A stretch of DNA of 64,000 nucleotides from CAVVMA01 sp963788205 (lineage in GTDB: Bacteria > Desulfobacterota > Binatia > Binatales > Binataceae), in contig CAWBGG010000006.1 in assembly GCA_963788205.1 (NCBI GenBank), positions 186,001 to 250,000 on the forward strand, in the 5' to 3' direction. This document shows, piece by piece, positions 52,038 through 60,874 of the stretch; the first letter of the stretch is position 1, and every line of letters starts with the position of its first letter. The notes beneath the pieces are model-generated. The model was not told the origin of the DNA. It saw nothing but the letters and a program-made list of their open reading frames with translations, and ran no database searches. Made by a program: the position numbers and the translations under genes.

Positions 52038-52923
52038 GGCGATAGACCTCCTTAAGATGAGCGACGTTCAGATGCGTGTAGCGCTGGGTGGTGGCGAGGC
52101 TCGCATGGCCGAGCATCTCCTGAATCGAGCGCAGATCAGCGCCGTTGTTTAGCATATGGGTCGCAAAGCAATGGCGCAGCCCATGCGGCGTGATCGGCGT
52201 GCGCAGCCCTGCGGCTTGCAGGCGGCTCGCCAGCAGCGCCTCGACCGCCCGAGTCGTCAGGCGGCCGCCGCGCAGATTGGTGATCACAGGCCCGTTGGGC
52301 TCCCATGCGACCGGCATCGCGCGGCGCCATTCGGCGAGCGCTGCCAGCGCCGGCTCGCCGATCGGCACCAGCCGATCCTTGTTGCCCTTGCCCCGCCGGA
52401 CCATCACCATCCCGAGTTCCGCGTCGATATCGCGCCAGTCCAAGCCGCACAGCTCACTGACCCGCAGGCCCGAGGAGTAGAGCGTCTCCATGATCGCGCG
52501 ATCCCGAAAGCGCGCCGGGGTCAGGCCGCGCGTCTCCGTTTCGATCAGGCGGCGAACTTCGTCCTGCTGCAGGATCGCCGGCAGGCGGCGCTCGCTGCGC
52601 GGCGAGCGAATCGCGCGCGCCGGATTCGCAGCGTCCGCGGCTTGCTCGCGCCATCGGAAGAACGCCTTGATCGCGAACAGCCGGCGCTGGACGGTCGCGG
52701 GCCGGCGCCTGCGATCCATCAGATCGCCCAGGTAGCCGCGGATGTCATCCGAACTAATCTCGCCGGGCACGACTTCCTCTCGGGCCTTTGCGCGATCGAG
52801 CAAAAAACGCCGGAAGTCCATCAAGTCGCGCCGATAGCTCAAAGCCGTGTTCGGAGCAGCACGCGACGCCTTCGCAAGCGCGGACACAAATGCCTCGACC
52901 TCGTCCACCATGCCCCACCTCAA
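52018..52923 (-). CDS. xerC: XerC tyrosine recombinase
   Basis: 301 residues from 52923; a start at 52911 (MVDEVEAF) is also possible. An N-terminal SAM-like core-binding domain (about 10-95) precedes the catalytic domain with R154 (SSGLRVSEL), K179/K182 region, H247, R250 (HGLRH), H273 (LGHASL) and the nucleophile Y282 (RYTHLN), all present. XerC with XerD resolves chromosome dimers at dif. The order xerC-hslV-hslU is known in many bacteria. Only one Xer gene is seen in the window. Confidence 0.95.
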   Translation of the reverse strand: MRWGMVDEVEAFVSALAKASRAAPNTALSYRRDLMDFRRFLLDRAKAREEVVPGEISSDDIRGYLGDLMDRRRRPATVQRRLFAIKAFFRWREQAADAANPARAIRSPRSERRLPAILQQDEVRRLIETETRGLTPARFRDRAIMETLYSSGLRVSELCGLDWRDIDAELGMVMVRRGKGNKDRLVPIGEPALAALAEWRRAMPVAWEPNGPVITNLRGGRLTTRAVEALLASRLQAAGLRTPITPHGLRHCFATHMLNNGADLRSIQEMLGHASLATTQRYTHLNVAHLKEVYRRAHPRA

Positions 52924-53009
52924 CTCGCACGGACCAAATCCAGAGGTTATGCTATCAAGGGAGTTCCGCGCAAAGAAGCATGGGGTTTAGTTGGGTTACG
53001 GGCGGCAGC

Positions 53010-53067
53010 ACCCTCACCCGCGTGCGCAACGCGCGCGTCCTCTCCCGCAAAGGAGCGGGCGAGGGCA
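53010..53067. repeat. CCCTCACCC / CCTCTCCCGC intergenic element
   Basis: ACCCTCACCCGCGTGCGCAA is followed by CCTCTCCCGC-AAAGGA-GCGGGCGAGGG, closely like the right half of the composite repeat at 49915-50005. It lies between the divergent xerC and zinc-ribbon genes. Confidence 0.55.
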
Positions 53068-53103
53068 GACAATCGCATTGACGTTTAGGACGAGAAACGA
53101 GCG

Positions 53104-53397
53104 ATGAATTGCTGGCGGTGCGGGATCTCTATTGAGACCGGCGAGCGAGTTGGGTTTCGCGATTGCTGTCCGAAATGCGATCGGCCGCTGCATGTCTGCC
53201 GCAACTGCGGCTTCTATGACCCCGGCTACCACAACCAATGCCGAGAGACGATGGCGGAATTGGTGGCGGACAAGGAGCGGGGCAATTTTTGCGAATATTT
53301 CAAACCGGCCGCGTCGCGAGCGCAGCGCCCGAATTCTCCTCCGGCGGCCGACGACCCGGCGCGGGCGAAGCTCCAGGACCTGTTCAAGCCCAAATGA
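53104..53397 (+). CDS. Conserved zinc-ribbon protein upstream of glmU
   Basis: 97 residues. Cysteines are arranged as MNCWRCG, then CCPKCDRPLHVCRNCGFYDPGYHNQCRE and finally NFCEYF, enough for two zinc sites. The sequence pattern LHVCRNCGFYDPGYHNQCRE followed by ELVADKERGNFCEYF belongs to a widespread conserved family of bacterial proteins of unknown function. The C-terminus is Pro/Ala-rich and ends KLQDLFKPK. The stop overlaps the next start by ATGA, and the set continues into glmU and glmS, so a link to cell-envelope synthesis is possible but not shown. Confidence 0.85.
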   Translation: MNCWRCGISIETGERVGFRDCCPKCDRPLHVCRNCGFYDPGYHNQCRETMAELVADKERGNFCEYFKPAASRAQRPNSPPAADDPARAKLQDLFKPK

Positions 53398-53795
53398 TCA
53401 AGCGGGAAGTCGCAACGCTCGCGGCGGCGCTGGTGCTGTTGGTCGCCGGATGCACGCCGCCGAACAGCGCGCGCGGCGTGGTCGATCGCTTTATCGAAGC
53501 TCATTACATGGCGATCGATCTCAAGGCGGCCGAGCCGCTGTGTACCAGCGTGGCGCTCGACAAGCTCCACAAGGAGATCGCGCTCACGCAGGGGCAGCTG
53601 ATCGACGCTGATACTCGCAAGCCGCTGATCCATTACAAGATGGTCGCGCAGCGCGGCGAGGAAGATCACATCACCTTTTTGTTCGTTGCCACCATCGAGG
53701 TGCCGGACGGCGGCTCGTTCAGGAAGAACTGGATGATCGCGGCGCGCAAGGAAGGCGCCGACTGGAAGATTTCCAATTTCGGCGAATACGATTGA
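53394..53795 (+). CDS. Lipoprotein of unknown function upstream of glmU
   Basis: 133 residues from the ATG that overlaps the previous stop (ATGA). The signal peptide ends in LVAGC (lipidated C20). The mature part resembles the NTF2-like/SnoaL-type fold in its order of a long helix with cysteine (FIEAHYMAIDLKAAEPLCTS), then strands ending in WMIAARKEGADWKISNFGEYD. Such domains are common in small lipoproteins and rarely have a known ligand. It is followed by glmU after ten bases. Confidence 0.8.
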   Translation: MIKREVATLAAALVLLVAGCTPPNSARGVVDRFIEAHYMAIDLKAAEPLCTSVALDKLHKEIALTQGQLIDADTRKPLIHYKMVAQRGEEDHITFLFVATIEVPDGGSFRKNWMIAARKEGADWKISNFGEYD

Positions 53796-53805
53796 TCACG
53801 CGGGG

Positions 53806-55272
53806 ATGGAAGAAAGGCTGGCAGCGATAGTTCTGGCCGCGGGCTTGGGCACGCGGATGCGCTCGGCGCGCGCCAAGGTGCTGCACACTCTAGGCGGCGA
53901 GCCGATCATCGCGCGCGCGATGCAGGCGATAGCGGCGCTCGGGCCGCGTCCGCTGATCGTAGTCGTCGGACACCAGTCGCGCGAGGTCGAAGCGGCCGCC
54001 CGGCGCGCGAGTCCCGACGCCGATTTGCGTTTCGCGGTACAGGAGCACCTGCGCGGCACCGGCGACGCCGCCCGATGCGCGATGGCGGGGCTGCCGGAAG
54101 CTTTTGACGGTGAAGTGCTGATCGCTTACGGCGACATGCCGCTCATACGCGCCGATACGCTGCGGGCTTTTTTGAGTGAGCATCGCCGGCGCGGCGCGGC
54201 GCTTTCATTGATCAGTGCAAAGCTGCCGGAGCCCGGCGCATACGGCCGCGTAGTGCGCGACCAATCCGGTGCGCAGGCCGGTGCGGTGCAGGCGATCGTC
54301 GAGGCGCGCGACGCCTCGCCCGAGCAGCTTGCGATTAAGGAGATCAACACTGGCATCTACGCCGTGAAGCGGCGATTCCTGGAGGCCGCGCTAGCCGGCA
54401 TCAACAACGACAACGCTTCGCACGAGTACTATCTTACCGATCTGGTCGCGATCGCGCGGGCGCAAGGCGTCAGGGTCGAGGCGTGGGTTACCGACGCGCC
54501 GGCGGAGTTCGCCGGAATCAATTCGCGCAAGGAGCTGGCAGAGATGGAAGCTGAAATCCGTCAAGCGGTAAACGACAGGCTGATGGAGGCGGGTGTGACG
54601 CTGGTCGACCCTGCCACGGCCTATATCGGCGAGCAGGTCGAAATCGGACCCGATTGCGTGATCGGTCCCAACGTCCAACTCCTGGGCAAGAGCCGAATCG
54701 GTGCTGGTGTGCGGATCGACGGGACCGCGTGGCTGCGCGACGTGACGGTGGGCGATCGCTGCCATCTGAAGCTCGGCGTAAACGCCGAGGAATGCATGAT
54801 CGGGCCCGATTGCGAAATCGGACCGTTCGCCAATCTCCGCGCCGGCACCGAATTGGAGGGGCACAACCGGATCGGCAACTTTGTCGAGACCAAAAAGGTG
54901 CGGATCGGGCGTGGCACCAAGGCCAGCCATCTCGCTTATCTCGGCGACGCGATTATCGGACGCGAGACCAACGTCGGATGCGGCGTTATCACGGTCAATT
55001 ACGACGGTTACGACAAGCATCTGACCCGAATCGGCGATCGCTGCATGGTCGGATGCGACACGCAACTGGTCGCGCCGGTTAAGATCGGCAACAACGTCTA
55101 CGTGGCGTCGGGGACCACGATTGTGCGCGATGCCGCCGACGGCGCTCTGGTGATGTCGCATCATCCGCAGCGCGAGAAGCCCGGATGGACCGCCGCCTGG
55201 CACAAGCGCCATCAGGGGCGCGATCGCGGCGGCGAATCGTCGCCCACCGCGACCACCACGACCAAGGAGTAG
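53806..55272 (+). CDS. glmU: GlmU, N-acetylglucosamine-1-phosphate uridyltransferase / glucosamine-1-phosphate acetyltransferase
   Basis: 488 residues, with both domains. The N-terminal uridyltransferase has LAAGLGTRMRSARAKVLH (about 9-26) and the metal-binding AYGDMPL. The C-terminal left-handed beta-helix carries repeated hexapeptides such as IGPDCVIGPNVQL, the acetyltransferase block NRIGNFVETKK and ASHLAYLGDA, then NYDGYDKH. It converts glucosamine 1-phosphate to UDP-GlcNAc for peptidoglycan and LPS. It lies six bases upstream of glmS, the enzyme that feeds the same pathway; glmM is not in the window. Confidence 0.97.
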   Translation: MEERLAAIVLAAGLGTRMRSARAKVLHTLGGEPIIARAMQAIAALGPRPLIVVVGHQSREVEAAARRASPDADLRFAVQEHLRGTGDAARCAMAGLPEAFDGEVLIAYGDMPLIRADTLRAFLSEHRRRGAALSLISAKLPEPGAYGRVVRDQSGAQAGAVQAIVEARDASPEQLAIKEINTGIYAVKRRFLEAALAGINNDNASHEYYLTDLVAIARAQGVRVEAWVTDAPAEFAGINSRKELAEMEAEIRQAVNDRLMEAGVTLVDPATAYIGEQVEIGPDCVIGPNVQLLGKSRIGAGVRIDGTAWLRDVTVGDRCHLKLGVNAEECMIGPDCEIGPFANLRAGTELEGHNRIGNFVETKKVRIGRGTKASHLAYLGDAIIGRETNVGCGVITVNYDGYDKHLTRIGDRCMVGCDTQLVAPVKIGNNVYVASGTTIVRDAADGALVMSHHPQREKPGWTAAWHKRHQGRDRGGESSPTATTTTKE

Positions 55273-55278
55273 CTGCGC

Positions 55279-57110
55279 ATGTGCGGAATAATGGGATACG
55301 TCGGACCCAGAGACGCCTACCCGATCCTGCTCGGTGGCCTGAGACGGCTTGAATATCGCGGCTACGACTCGGCCGGAATCGCGACCATCGCGATCAATGG
55401 CAAGCTCGAAATCCGCCGCGCAGTAGGCAAACTCGACAATCTGCGCCGATTGCTCGCCGATGCGCCGCTGGCGGGCCGAATCGGAATCGGACACACGCGA
55501 TGGGCCACGCACGGGCGCCCGTCCGAGGAGAATGCCCATCCGCATAAAGCCGGTCCGGTCGCGGTGATTCACAACGGAATCGTGGAGAACTATGTCGATT
55601 TGCGCGCGGCGTTGCTCAAGCGCAATCACAAGCTGCGTTCCGAGACCGACACGGAGCTTATCGCCCATCTGATCGAAGAGCGCCTCAAAGAGGGGCTTGG
55701 ACTCACCGAAGCGGTCCGGATGGCGGTGCGAGAGCTGCGCGGCTCGTTCTCGATCGTCGTGCTGTCGGAGACCGAGCCGGACAAGTTGGTCGCGGCCAAG
55801 ACCGCCACCCCGCTGGTGGTCGGCTTCGGCCAGGGCGAGAACTTCATCGCCTCCGATATTCCCGCGCTGCTCGAGCATACGCGGAGCGCGATGGCGCTCG
55901 AGGACGGCGAGCTGGCCGAAGTGAGCGCGACCTCGGTGCGCGTGATGACGTTCGACGGCGCGCCGGTATCGCGCCAGCCGCGCACGATAGAATGGGACGC
56001 GGTGGCCGCGACCAAGGGCGGCTTTCAGCATTATCTGCGCAAGGAGATCAGCGAACAGACGCAGGCCTGGATCAATACCCTGGCCGGACGCGCCACGGCC
56101 GGCTCCGCGACGGTCAACTTCGAGCAGGAGCTTTTGCCGGCGGGCGGTCCGCAGGCGATCAGGCGGATCGTGTTCGTGGCGGCCGGCGCCTCGTACATCA
56201 CATCGCTGATCGGAAAATTCATGGTCGAGGAGCTCACCGGAATACCGGTCGAGGTCGATTACTCGCACGAGTTCCGCTATCGCCGCCGGCGATCGACGCG
56301 CAAACCCTGATTCTCGCGGTCTCGCAGTCGGGCGAGACCGCCGACACGCTGGCCGCGATCGAAGAAGGCAAGCGCCATCGCAGCCATCTGATCGCGATCA
56401 CCAACACGGTCGACTCCTCGATCGCGCGCAAGGCCGACGCGCAGCTATACACCCGCTGCGGACCGGAGATCAGCGTCAGCACCACCAAGTGCTTCCTGAC
56501 GCAAATCGAGGTGTTCTACCTGTTCGCGATCCATCTGGCCGCCCGGATGGGCCGGCTCTCTGAACGCGAAGTGGCCGGGATGCTCAAGCCGGCCTTCGCG
56601 ATACCGGGCCAGATTGAGACGGTCCTGACTCTCGAGCCTCAGATCCAAAAGATCGCGCGCATGTACAGCACGGCGCGCGATTTTCTCTTTCTCGGGCGCG
56701 GCTTCAACTATCCGGTCGCGCTCGAAGGCGCGCTCAAGCTCAAGGAAATTTCGTACATCCATGCGGAAGGCTACGCGGCTGGCGAGATGAAGCACGGGGC
56801 GATCGCGCTTATCGATGACGACATGCCGGTCGTGGTGCTGATCCCACACGACCAGGTGTTCGCCAAGACGCTCTCGAATCTGAGAGAAGTCGAGTCGCGC
56901 CACGGGCGAATAATCGCGGTCACCGATCGCAAAAGCCCCGAGCTGGAGAAGATCGCGCGCGACATCATCGTGGTACCGCCCACCGATCGGATGCTGACGC
57001 CGGTGCTGATGACGGTGCCGCTGCAACTGCTCGCGTATCATATCGCGGTCTGCCGCGGCACCAACGTCGATCAGCCCCGGAACCTGGCCAAGTCGGTGAC
57101 TGTGGAATAG
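55279..57110 (+). CDS. glmS: GlmS, glutamine-fructose-6-phosphate aminotransferase, frameshifted
   Basis: 1832 bases; one added base gives 610 residues, the normal length. The N-terminal glutaminase domain starts MCGIMGYVG with nucleophile C2 after Met removal. Two SIS domains follow, with AVSQSGETADT and FLFLGRGFNYPVALEGALKLKE, and the C-terminus ends KSVTVE. The break is near 56285: the text reads EFRYRRRRSTRKP and stops, but restoring one C in the run CGCCGCC gives EFRYRRPAIDAQTLILAVSQ. GlmS is essential for amino-sugar synthesis in most bacteria, so a sequence error is the likely reason. It is coupled in order with glmU. Confidence 0.94.
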
Positions 57111-57162
57111 CAGGGGCGGCTCAGGATTCGGCGCGCGACCGCTTCAGCGGCGGCGCGCCGCC

Positions 57163-57206
57163 AAAAAAAGCACGGCGGCTGCGACGCCATAGCGCCGCAG
57201 CCGCCG
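57163..57206 (-). terminator. Rho-independent terminator of the DUF1329 gene
   Basis: Read on the - strand, an eleven-base perfect stem (CGGCGGCTGCG and its complement, 57173-57206) with a 12-base loop is followed by TGCTTTTTTT. It lies 26 bases beyond the stop of the gene ending at 57232. Confidence 0.85.
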
Positions 57207-57231
57207 CGAGCGTGCAAGCCAATCAAACTGC

Positions 57232-58530
57232 TTACGGCGCAGCTTTGGTCATCGCCTGGACCGTGCAGAACTGCTTGTCGACCGCGCCCATGTTGATGTA
57301 CCAGCACTCGCGCTCAGGCGTGTGCTGGCCGGGCAAATAGCACATCGAGGCATACCCGGTCTGCGTATCGTAAGAGCCCGCGCCGACCACGAATTCACGC
57401 TTGAACGGATAGATCGCGACGCGAGCGTCCGGCACCGGACGGTCGCGATAGGCGAGCCAGTACAGATTCGTCCGCCAGAGTTGCCCCTGCTGGTCGTAGG
57501 TGTCGATGTAGGGCTCGAACCACACTTCCGAGTCGAGATAGACGACCGTCTTCGAGTCCAGAGCACCGCTGGCCTGCCCGATTGCGCGCCTCGGCGTCGC
57601 CTCGACCACGTACATATGCCGCATCTCCCAGTTCTCGGGACAGGCGGTCGATCCGCCGTCGTAAGGGCAGGTCACTTCGGGAGAATGCAGCGCGTGCACG
57701 CAGCCGAGCATCTCCTTCTCGCCGAGGAATTTGTAGTTGTACTCTTCGGTTTTGGGGTTGAAGCCCGAGTAGTGGTCGGGAGAAAAGGTCTGCGCACCGG
57801 TCGCGGTGCTGTTCAGGCTCTCGCTGAGCCGACGGACACGGCGGCTGCCCGGCATCCAGGTCCAGGTATCGTCGCCGCGATTCGGGTCACCGTAGCGATA
57901 GCGAATGAGTCCTGTGCCGCGCGCGTCCTCAGGAGCTATTATCGGATACAGCGCGAACAGCCAAAGCCGATTGCTGACCTTGAAGTCGGGGTCGATCGGA
58001 ATCGGCTCGACTTCGGTCCTGCCGACCAAGTCGTAACCCGCGTAGTGACCGACTTCGATGTTCTCGATGACGTTCTGCGCATGGCCGGGCGCGATGTACT
58101 CGCTCTGACAATCGAAGAACCGCAGGTCGTAATCGTCGCTCTGGAGCGGACGGAAAACGTTGTTCCAGATAAGTTTGGTGGCGACATACGGATCGTTCAC
58201 GTCGATCAGCGGGAAGGGCTGGCCGGCGGCGTAGCCGATGAGGCTGCGATGGTCGTTGCTCAGCCGCACCTGCGCCGAATACTTCTCGGTCGCTTCCTTG
58301 TAGGGCGGCGGCCAGTCCACGCGGTCGGTCGTTATGATATTCATCCGCATGTCGTGCCTGACCAGGTAGTAGACACCGGGCGAGACCAGATCCTGGACCT
58401 TGTCGGCGTTTTGCGCAGAGATAACGTCACCAGGCTTGACCCCTCCGGCCTGCGCACTCGCGCCGAGAGTCAAGGCCGCACAAATGAGCGCGGCGCCGAA
58501 TACGCCCCTAGAGACCAGGCCTTGAACCAT
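57232..58530 (-). CDS. DUF1329 secreted protein
   Basis: 432 residues from the ATG at 58530, chosen for the GGGAGG eight bases upstream. A signal peptide (about 1-27, ending ASAQAGG) is followed by one long domain with GYAAGQPFP, LFALYPIIAPEDARGTGLIRYRY, WTWMPGSRRVRRLS and DSEVWFEPYIDTYDQQGQLWR, the typical DUF1329 blocks, a fold related to LolB-like lipid carriers. DUF1329 proteins are exported and in several bacteria are linked to outer-membrane traffic or growth on hydrophobic substrates. It lies downstream of a MacAB-type exporter in the same direction, and ends in a strong terminator. Confidence 0.92.
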   Translation of the reverse strand: MVQGLVSRGVFGAALICAALTLGASAQAGGVKPGDVISAQNADKVQDLVSPGVYYLVRHDMRMNIITTDRVDWPPPYKEATEKYSAQVRLSNDHRSLIGYAAGQPFPLIDVNDPYVATKLIWNNVFRPLQSDDYDLRFFDCQSEYIAPGHAQNVIENIEVGHYAGYDLVGRTEVEPIPIDPDFKVSNRLWLFALYPIIAPEDARGTGLIRYRYGDPNRGDDTWTWMPGSRRVRRLSESLNSTATGAQTFSPDHYSGFNPKTEEYNYKFLGEKEMLGCVHALHSPEVTCPYDGGSTACPENWEMRHMYVVEATPRRAIGQASGALDSKTVVYLDSEVWFEPYIDTYDQQGQLWRTNLYWLAYRDRPVPDARVAIYPFKREFVVGAGSYDTQTGYASMCYLPGQHTPERECWYINMGAVDKQFCTVQAMTKAAP

Positions 58531-58713
58531 GTTGCATCCTCCCAAAGGTGAAGAAAGCCCCCAACCCCATTAATTTCCTAACCCCTAGCACGATGAACAC
58601 CAAATGTTCAACCGGAGTTCCGGGCCGGCGGTGGATGATTGCGAACCTGGCGTCCCGATGGACCGTGGAAATGCTGGTGGAAAGGCCGTTATTCAGGCCG
58701 AATTAGGCCCGGT

Positions 58714-60864
58714 TCATTCGTAGCGCAGCGCGTCAATCGGGTTGAGCATCGAGGCCTTACGCGCCGGGTAGTAGCCGAAAAAGACCCCCACCGCCGCCGA
58801 GAAGACAAAGCCGCCGGCGATCGCGACCGGGGAAATCAAAGTGGGCCATCCGGCCAGCGCCGAGATCGTCTTGGACGCACCCACTCCGAGCAGGATTCCC
58901 GCCACGCCGCCCAGCACGCTCAGCAGCACCGCCTCGACCAGGAACTGGAGCATCACATGGATGCGGCGCGCCCCGATCGCCATCCGGATTCCGATCTCGC
59001 GCGTGCGCTCGGTGACCGACACCAGCATGATGTTCATGATTCCGATTCCGCCGACCACCAGGGAAATCGAGGCGACCGCGGCGAGCAGCAGAGTCATCAC
59101 GCGGGTGGCGCTCTCCGACGCCTGCGCGATCTCATTGAGGCTCCGGACGGTGAAATCGTCATCCTGTCCGGCCTGAATTCGATGCCGTGTGTGAAGGATC
59201 TTCTGCGCCTGATCCATCGCCAGATCGACCAGTTCCCCGCTCTTGGCCTTGACGAACATCATGTTGACCACGCCCGAGATTTTGAGCGGGCTTCCGAACG
59301 GGCTGATGATCGCCGCGCCCGATTGGTACATCGCGCTGTTGGCGTTGGTGACGGGCACATTGATGTAGGGATTCAACACCGGATTGGTGGATCCGGTGGT
59401 GGCGGACGAGACGGCTGCGCTGACCTGCGAGGTGCCGAGCACCTTGCGCTCGGCGGTAACGAACGGCAGCAGCACGACATCGTCCTGGTCCTGGCCGAAG
59501 TTGGACTGGCCCTTTATCGAGAGCACGCCAATCACCCGCAATGGAAACCCCTTTACCCTGATGGTGGCTCCGATCGGGTCCTGATCTTCGCCAAAGAGGT
59601 TGAGCGCGACCGTGTTCCCGAGCAGGCAAACGTTGGCCGCGTTGCGTTCTTCCGCATCGGTGAATCCGCGTCCCTGTGCGACCGGCCAGTCGCGGACGGC
59701 CAGATAGCTCGAAGTGGTGCCGTTGATGCTGGTCCCCCAGTTCTTGTTGCCATTGATCACCTGGGCGTTCTGCCGGTCCATGTAACTGACCATGGCCGTG
59801 GCCGATGACTGGTTTTTGATCGCTTCGGCGTCGGCGACGGTCAGAGTCGAACGGCTGCCATAGCCGATACGAACGCCGTTGGAGGTGGTCGCGCCGGGCA
59901 GGACGACCAACAGGTTGGTCCCAAGGCTCGCGATCTGCTGCTCGACCGCAAAGCGCGCGCCGTCGCCGATCGCGACCATCGCGATCACGGCCGCGACGCC
60001 GATAAAGATCCCGAGCATGGTGAGTGCGGCCCGCATCTTGTTGCGCCGCAGCGCTCGCGCCGCCGCGCCCAGCGCCATCGCACCGAACCGGAACGCGACT
60101 CCCACGGCGCCCACCTCGCGCGCCGCGACGGCGCCGTTGCCGGATACCTCGGCTTTCGCGATCGTGACCGCCGGCGCGGCCGGCTTGCGCGTATCCGATA
60201 CGATGACGCCGTCCTTGAAGGTCACCACGCGGTCGGCGTATGCGGCCACGTCCGGGTCATGCGTCACGACGATCACCGTGATTCCCTGGTCGCGGTTGAG
60301 ATGGCGGATGAACTCCATGATCTCGGCGGAGTTTTTCGAGTCGAGATTTCCGGTCGGTTCGTCGGCGAGCAGGATCAGCGGCTGGTTGACCAGTGCGCGC
60401 GCGATCGCGACCCGCTGCTGCTGCCCGCCGGATAGCTGGTTGGGCAGGTTCTGCTCGCGCCCGGTCAGACCGACCATCCGCAGCAGCTCGGAAGCGCGAT
60501 TGCGGTCGTCGTCGGTCCGCGTGGAATAAAACAGTGGCAACTCCACGTTCTCGCGCGCGCTGGTGCGCGCCAGCAGGTTGAAGGTCTGGAAGATGAAACC
60601 GATCTGGCGGCTGCGAATCGCGGCCAGCGCGGTCTCGTCGAGCTTAGCCACGTCCTCGCCGTCGAGCAGGTAGTTGCCGCTGGTGGGCAGGTCGAGGCAT
60701 CCGAGCATGTTCATCAGCGTCGACTTGCCCGAGCCCGACGCGCCCATCACCGCGACGAACTCGCCGTGCTGGATCGTCAGGTTCACGCCCTGGAGGGCGT
60801 GCACCTCGATGTCACCCAGATGGTAGGTCTTGGTGAGCTCGCGAATTTCGATGACCGCGGCCAT
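58714..60864 (-). CDS. macB: MacB-type ABC transporter, ATPase fused to permease
   Basis: 716 residues from the ATG at 60864; a GTG at 60894 would overlap the previous gene by 20 bases. The N-terminal ATPase has Walker A GASGSGKST (about 39-47), the Q-loop FQTFNLL, signature LSGGQQQRVAIARAL and Walker B LLADEPTGNLDS. The C-terminal half has one membrane helix (about 275-300), a large periplasmic domain and three further helices with the FtsX-like block SVTERTREIGIRMAIGARR. This is the MacB layout, a mechanotransmission-type exporter of siderophores, peptides or lipoproteins working with an adaptor and a TolC-like channel. The adaptor gene lies ten bases upstream. Confidence 0.93.
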   Translation of the reverse strand: MAAVIEIRELTKTYHLGDIEVHALQGVNLTIQHGEFVAVMGASGSGKSTLMNMLGCLDLPTSGNYLLDGEDVAKLDETALAAIRSRQIGFIFQTFNLLARTSARENVELPLFYSTRTDDDRNRASELLRMVGLTGREQNLPNQLSGGQQQRVAIARALVNQPLILLADEPTGNLDSKNSAEIMEFIRHLNRDQGITVIVVTHDPDVAAYADRVVTFKDGVIVSDTRKPAAPAVTIAKAEVSGNGAVAAREVGAVGVAFRFGAMALGAAARALRRNKMRAALTMLGIFIGVAAVIAMVAIGDGARFAVEQQIASLGTNLLVVLPGATTSNGVRIGYGSRSTLTVADAEAIKNQSSATAMVSYMDRQNAQVINGNKNWGTSINGTTSSYLAVRDWPVAQGRGFTDAEERNAANVCLLGNTVALNLFGEDQDPIGATIRVKGFPLRVIGVLSIKGQSNFGQDQDDVVLLPFVTAERKVLGTSQVSAAVSSATTGSTNPVLNPYINVPVTNANSAMYQSGAAIISPFGSPLKISGVVNMMFVKAKSGELVDLAMDQAQKILHTRHRIQAGQDDDFTVRSLNEIAQASESATRVMTLLLAAVASISLVVGGIGIMNIMLVSVTERTREIGIRMAIGARRIHVMLQFLVEAVLLSVLGGVAGILLGVGASKTISALAGWPTLISPVAIAGGFVFSAAVGVFFGYYPARKASMLNPIDALRYE

Positions 60865-60874
60865 CGGAGAATGC

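Noticed and set aside
54391..56268. Open frame of 625 codons on the - strand opposite glmU and glmS
   Set aside because: It spans two conserved genes on the other strand and even the spacer between them. The translation resembles no family.
58639..59808. 389-codon frame on the + strand opposite macB
   Set aside because: Shadow of the exporter gene. Its protein is rich in Asp, Arg and His and has no domain.
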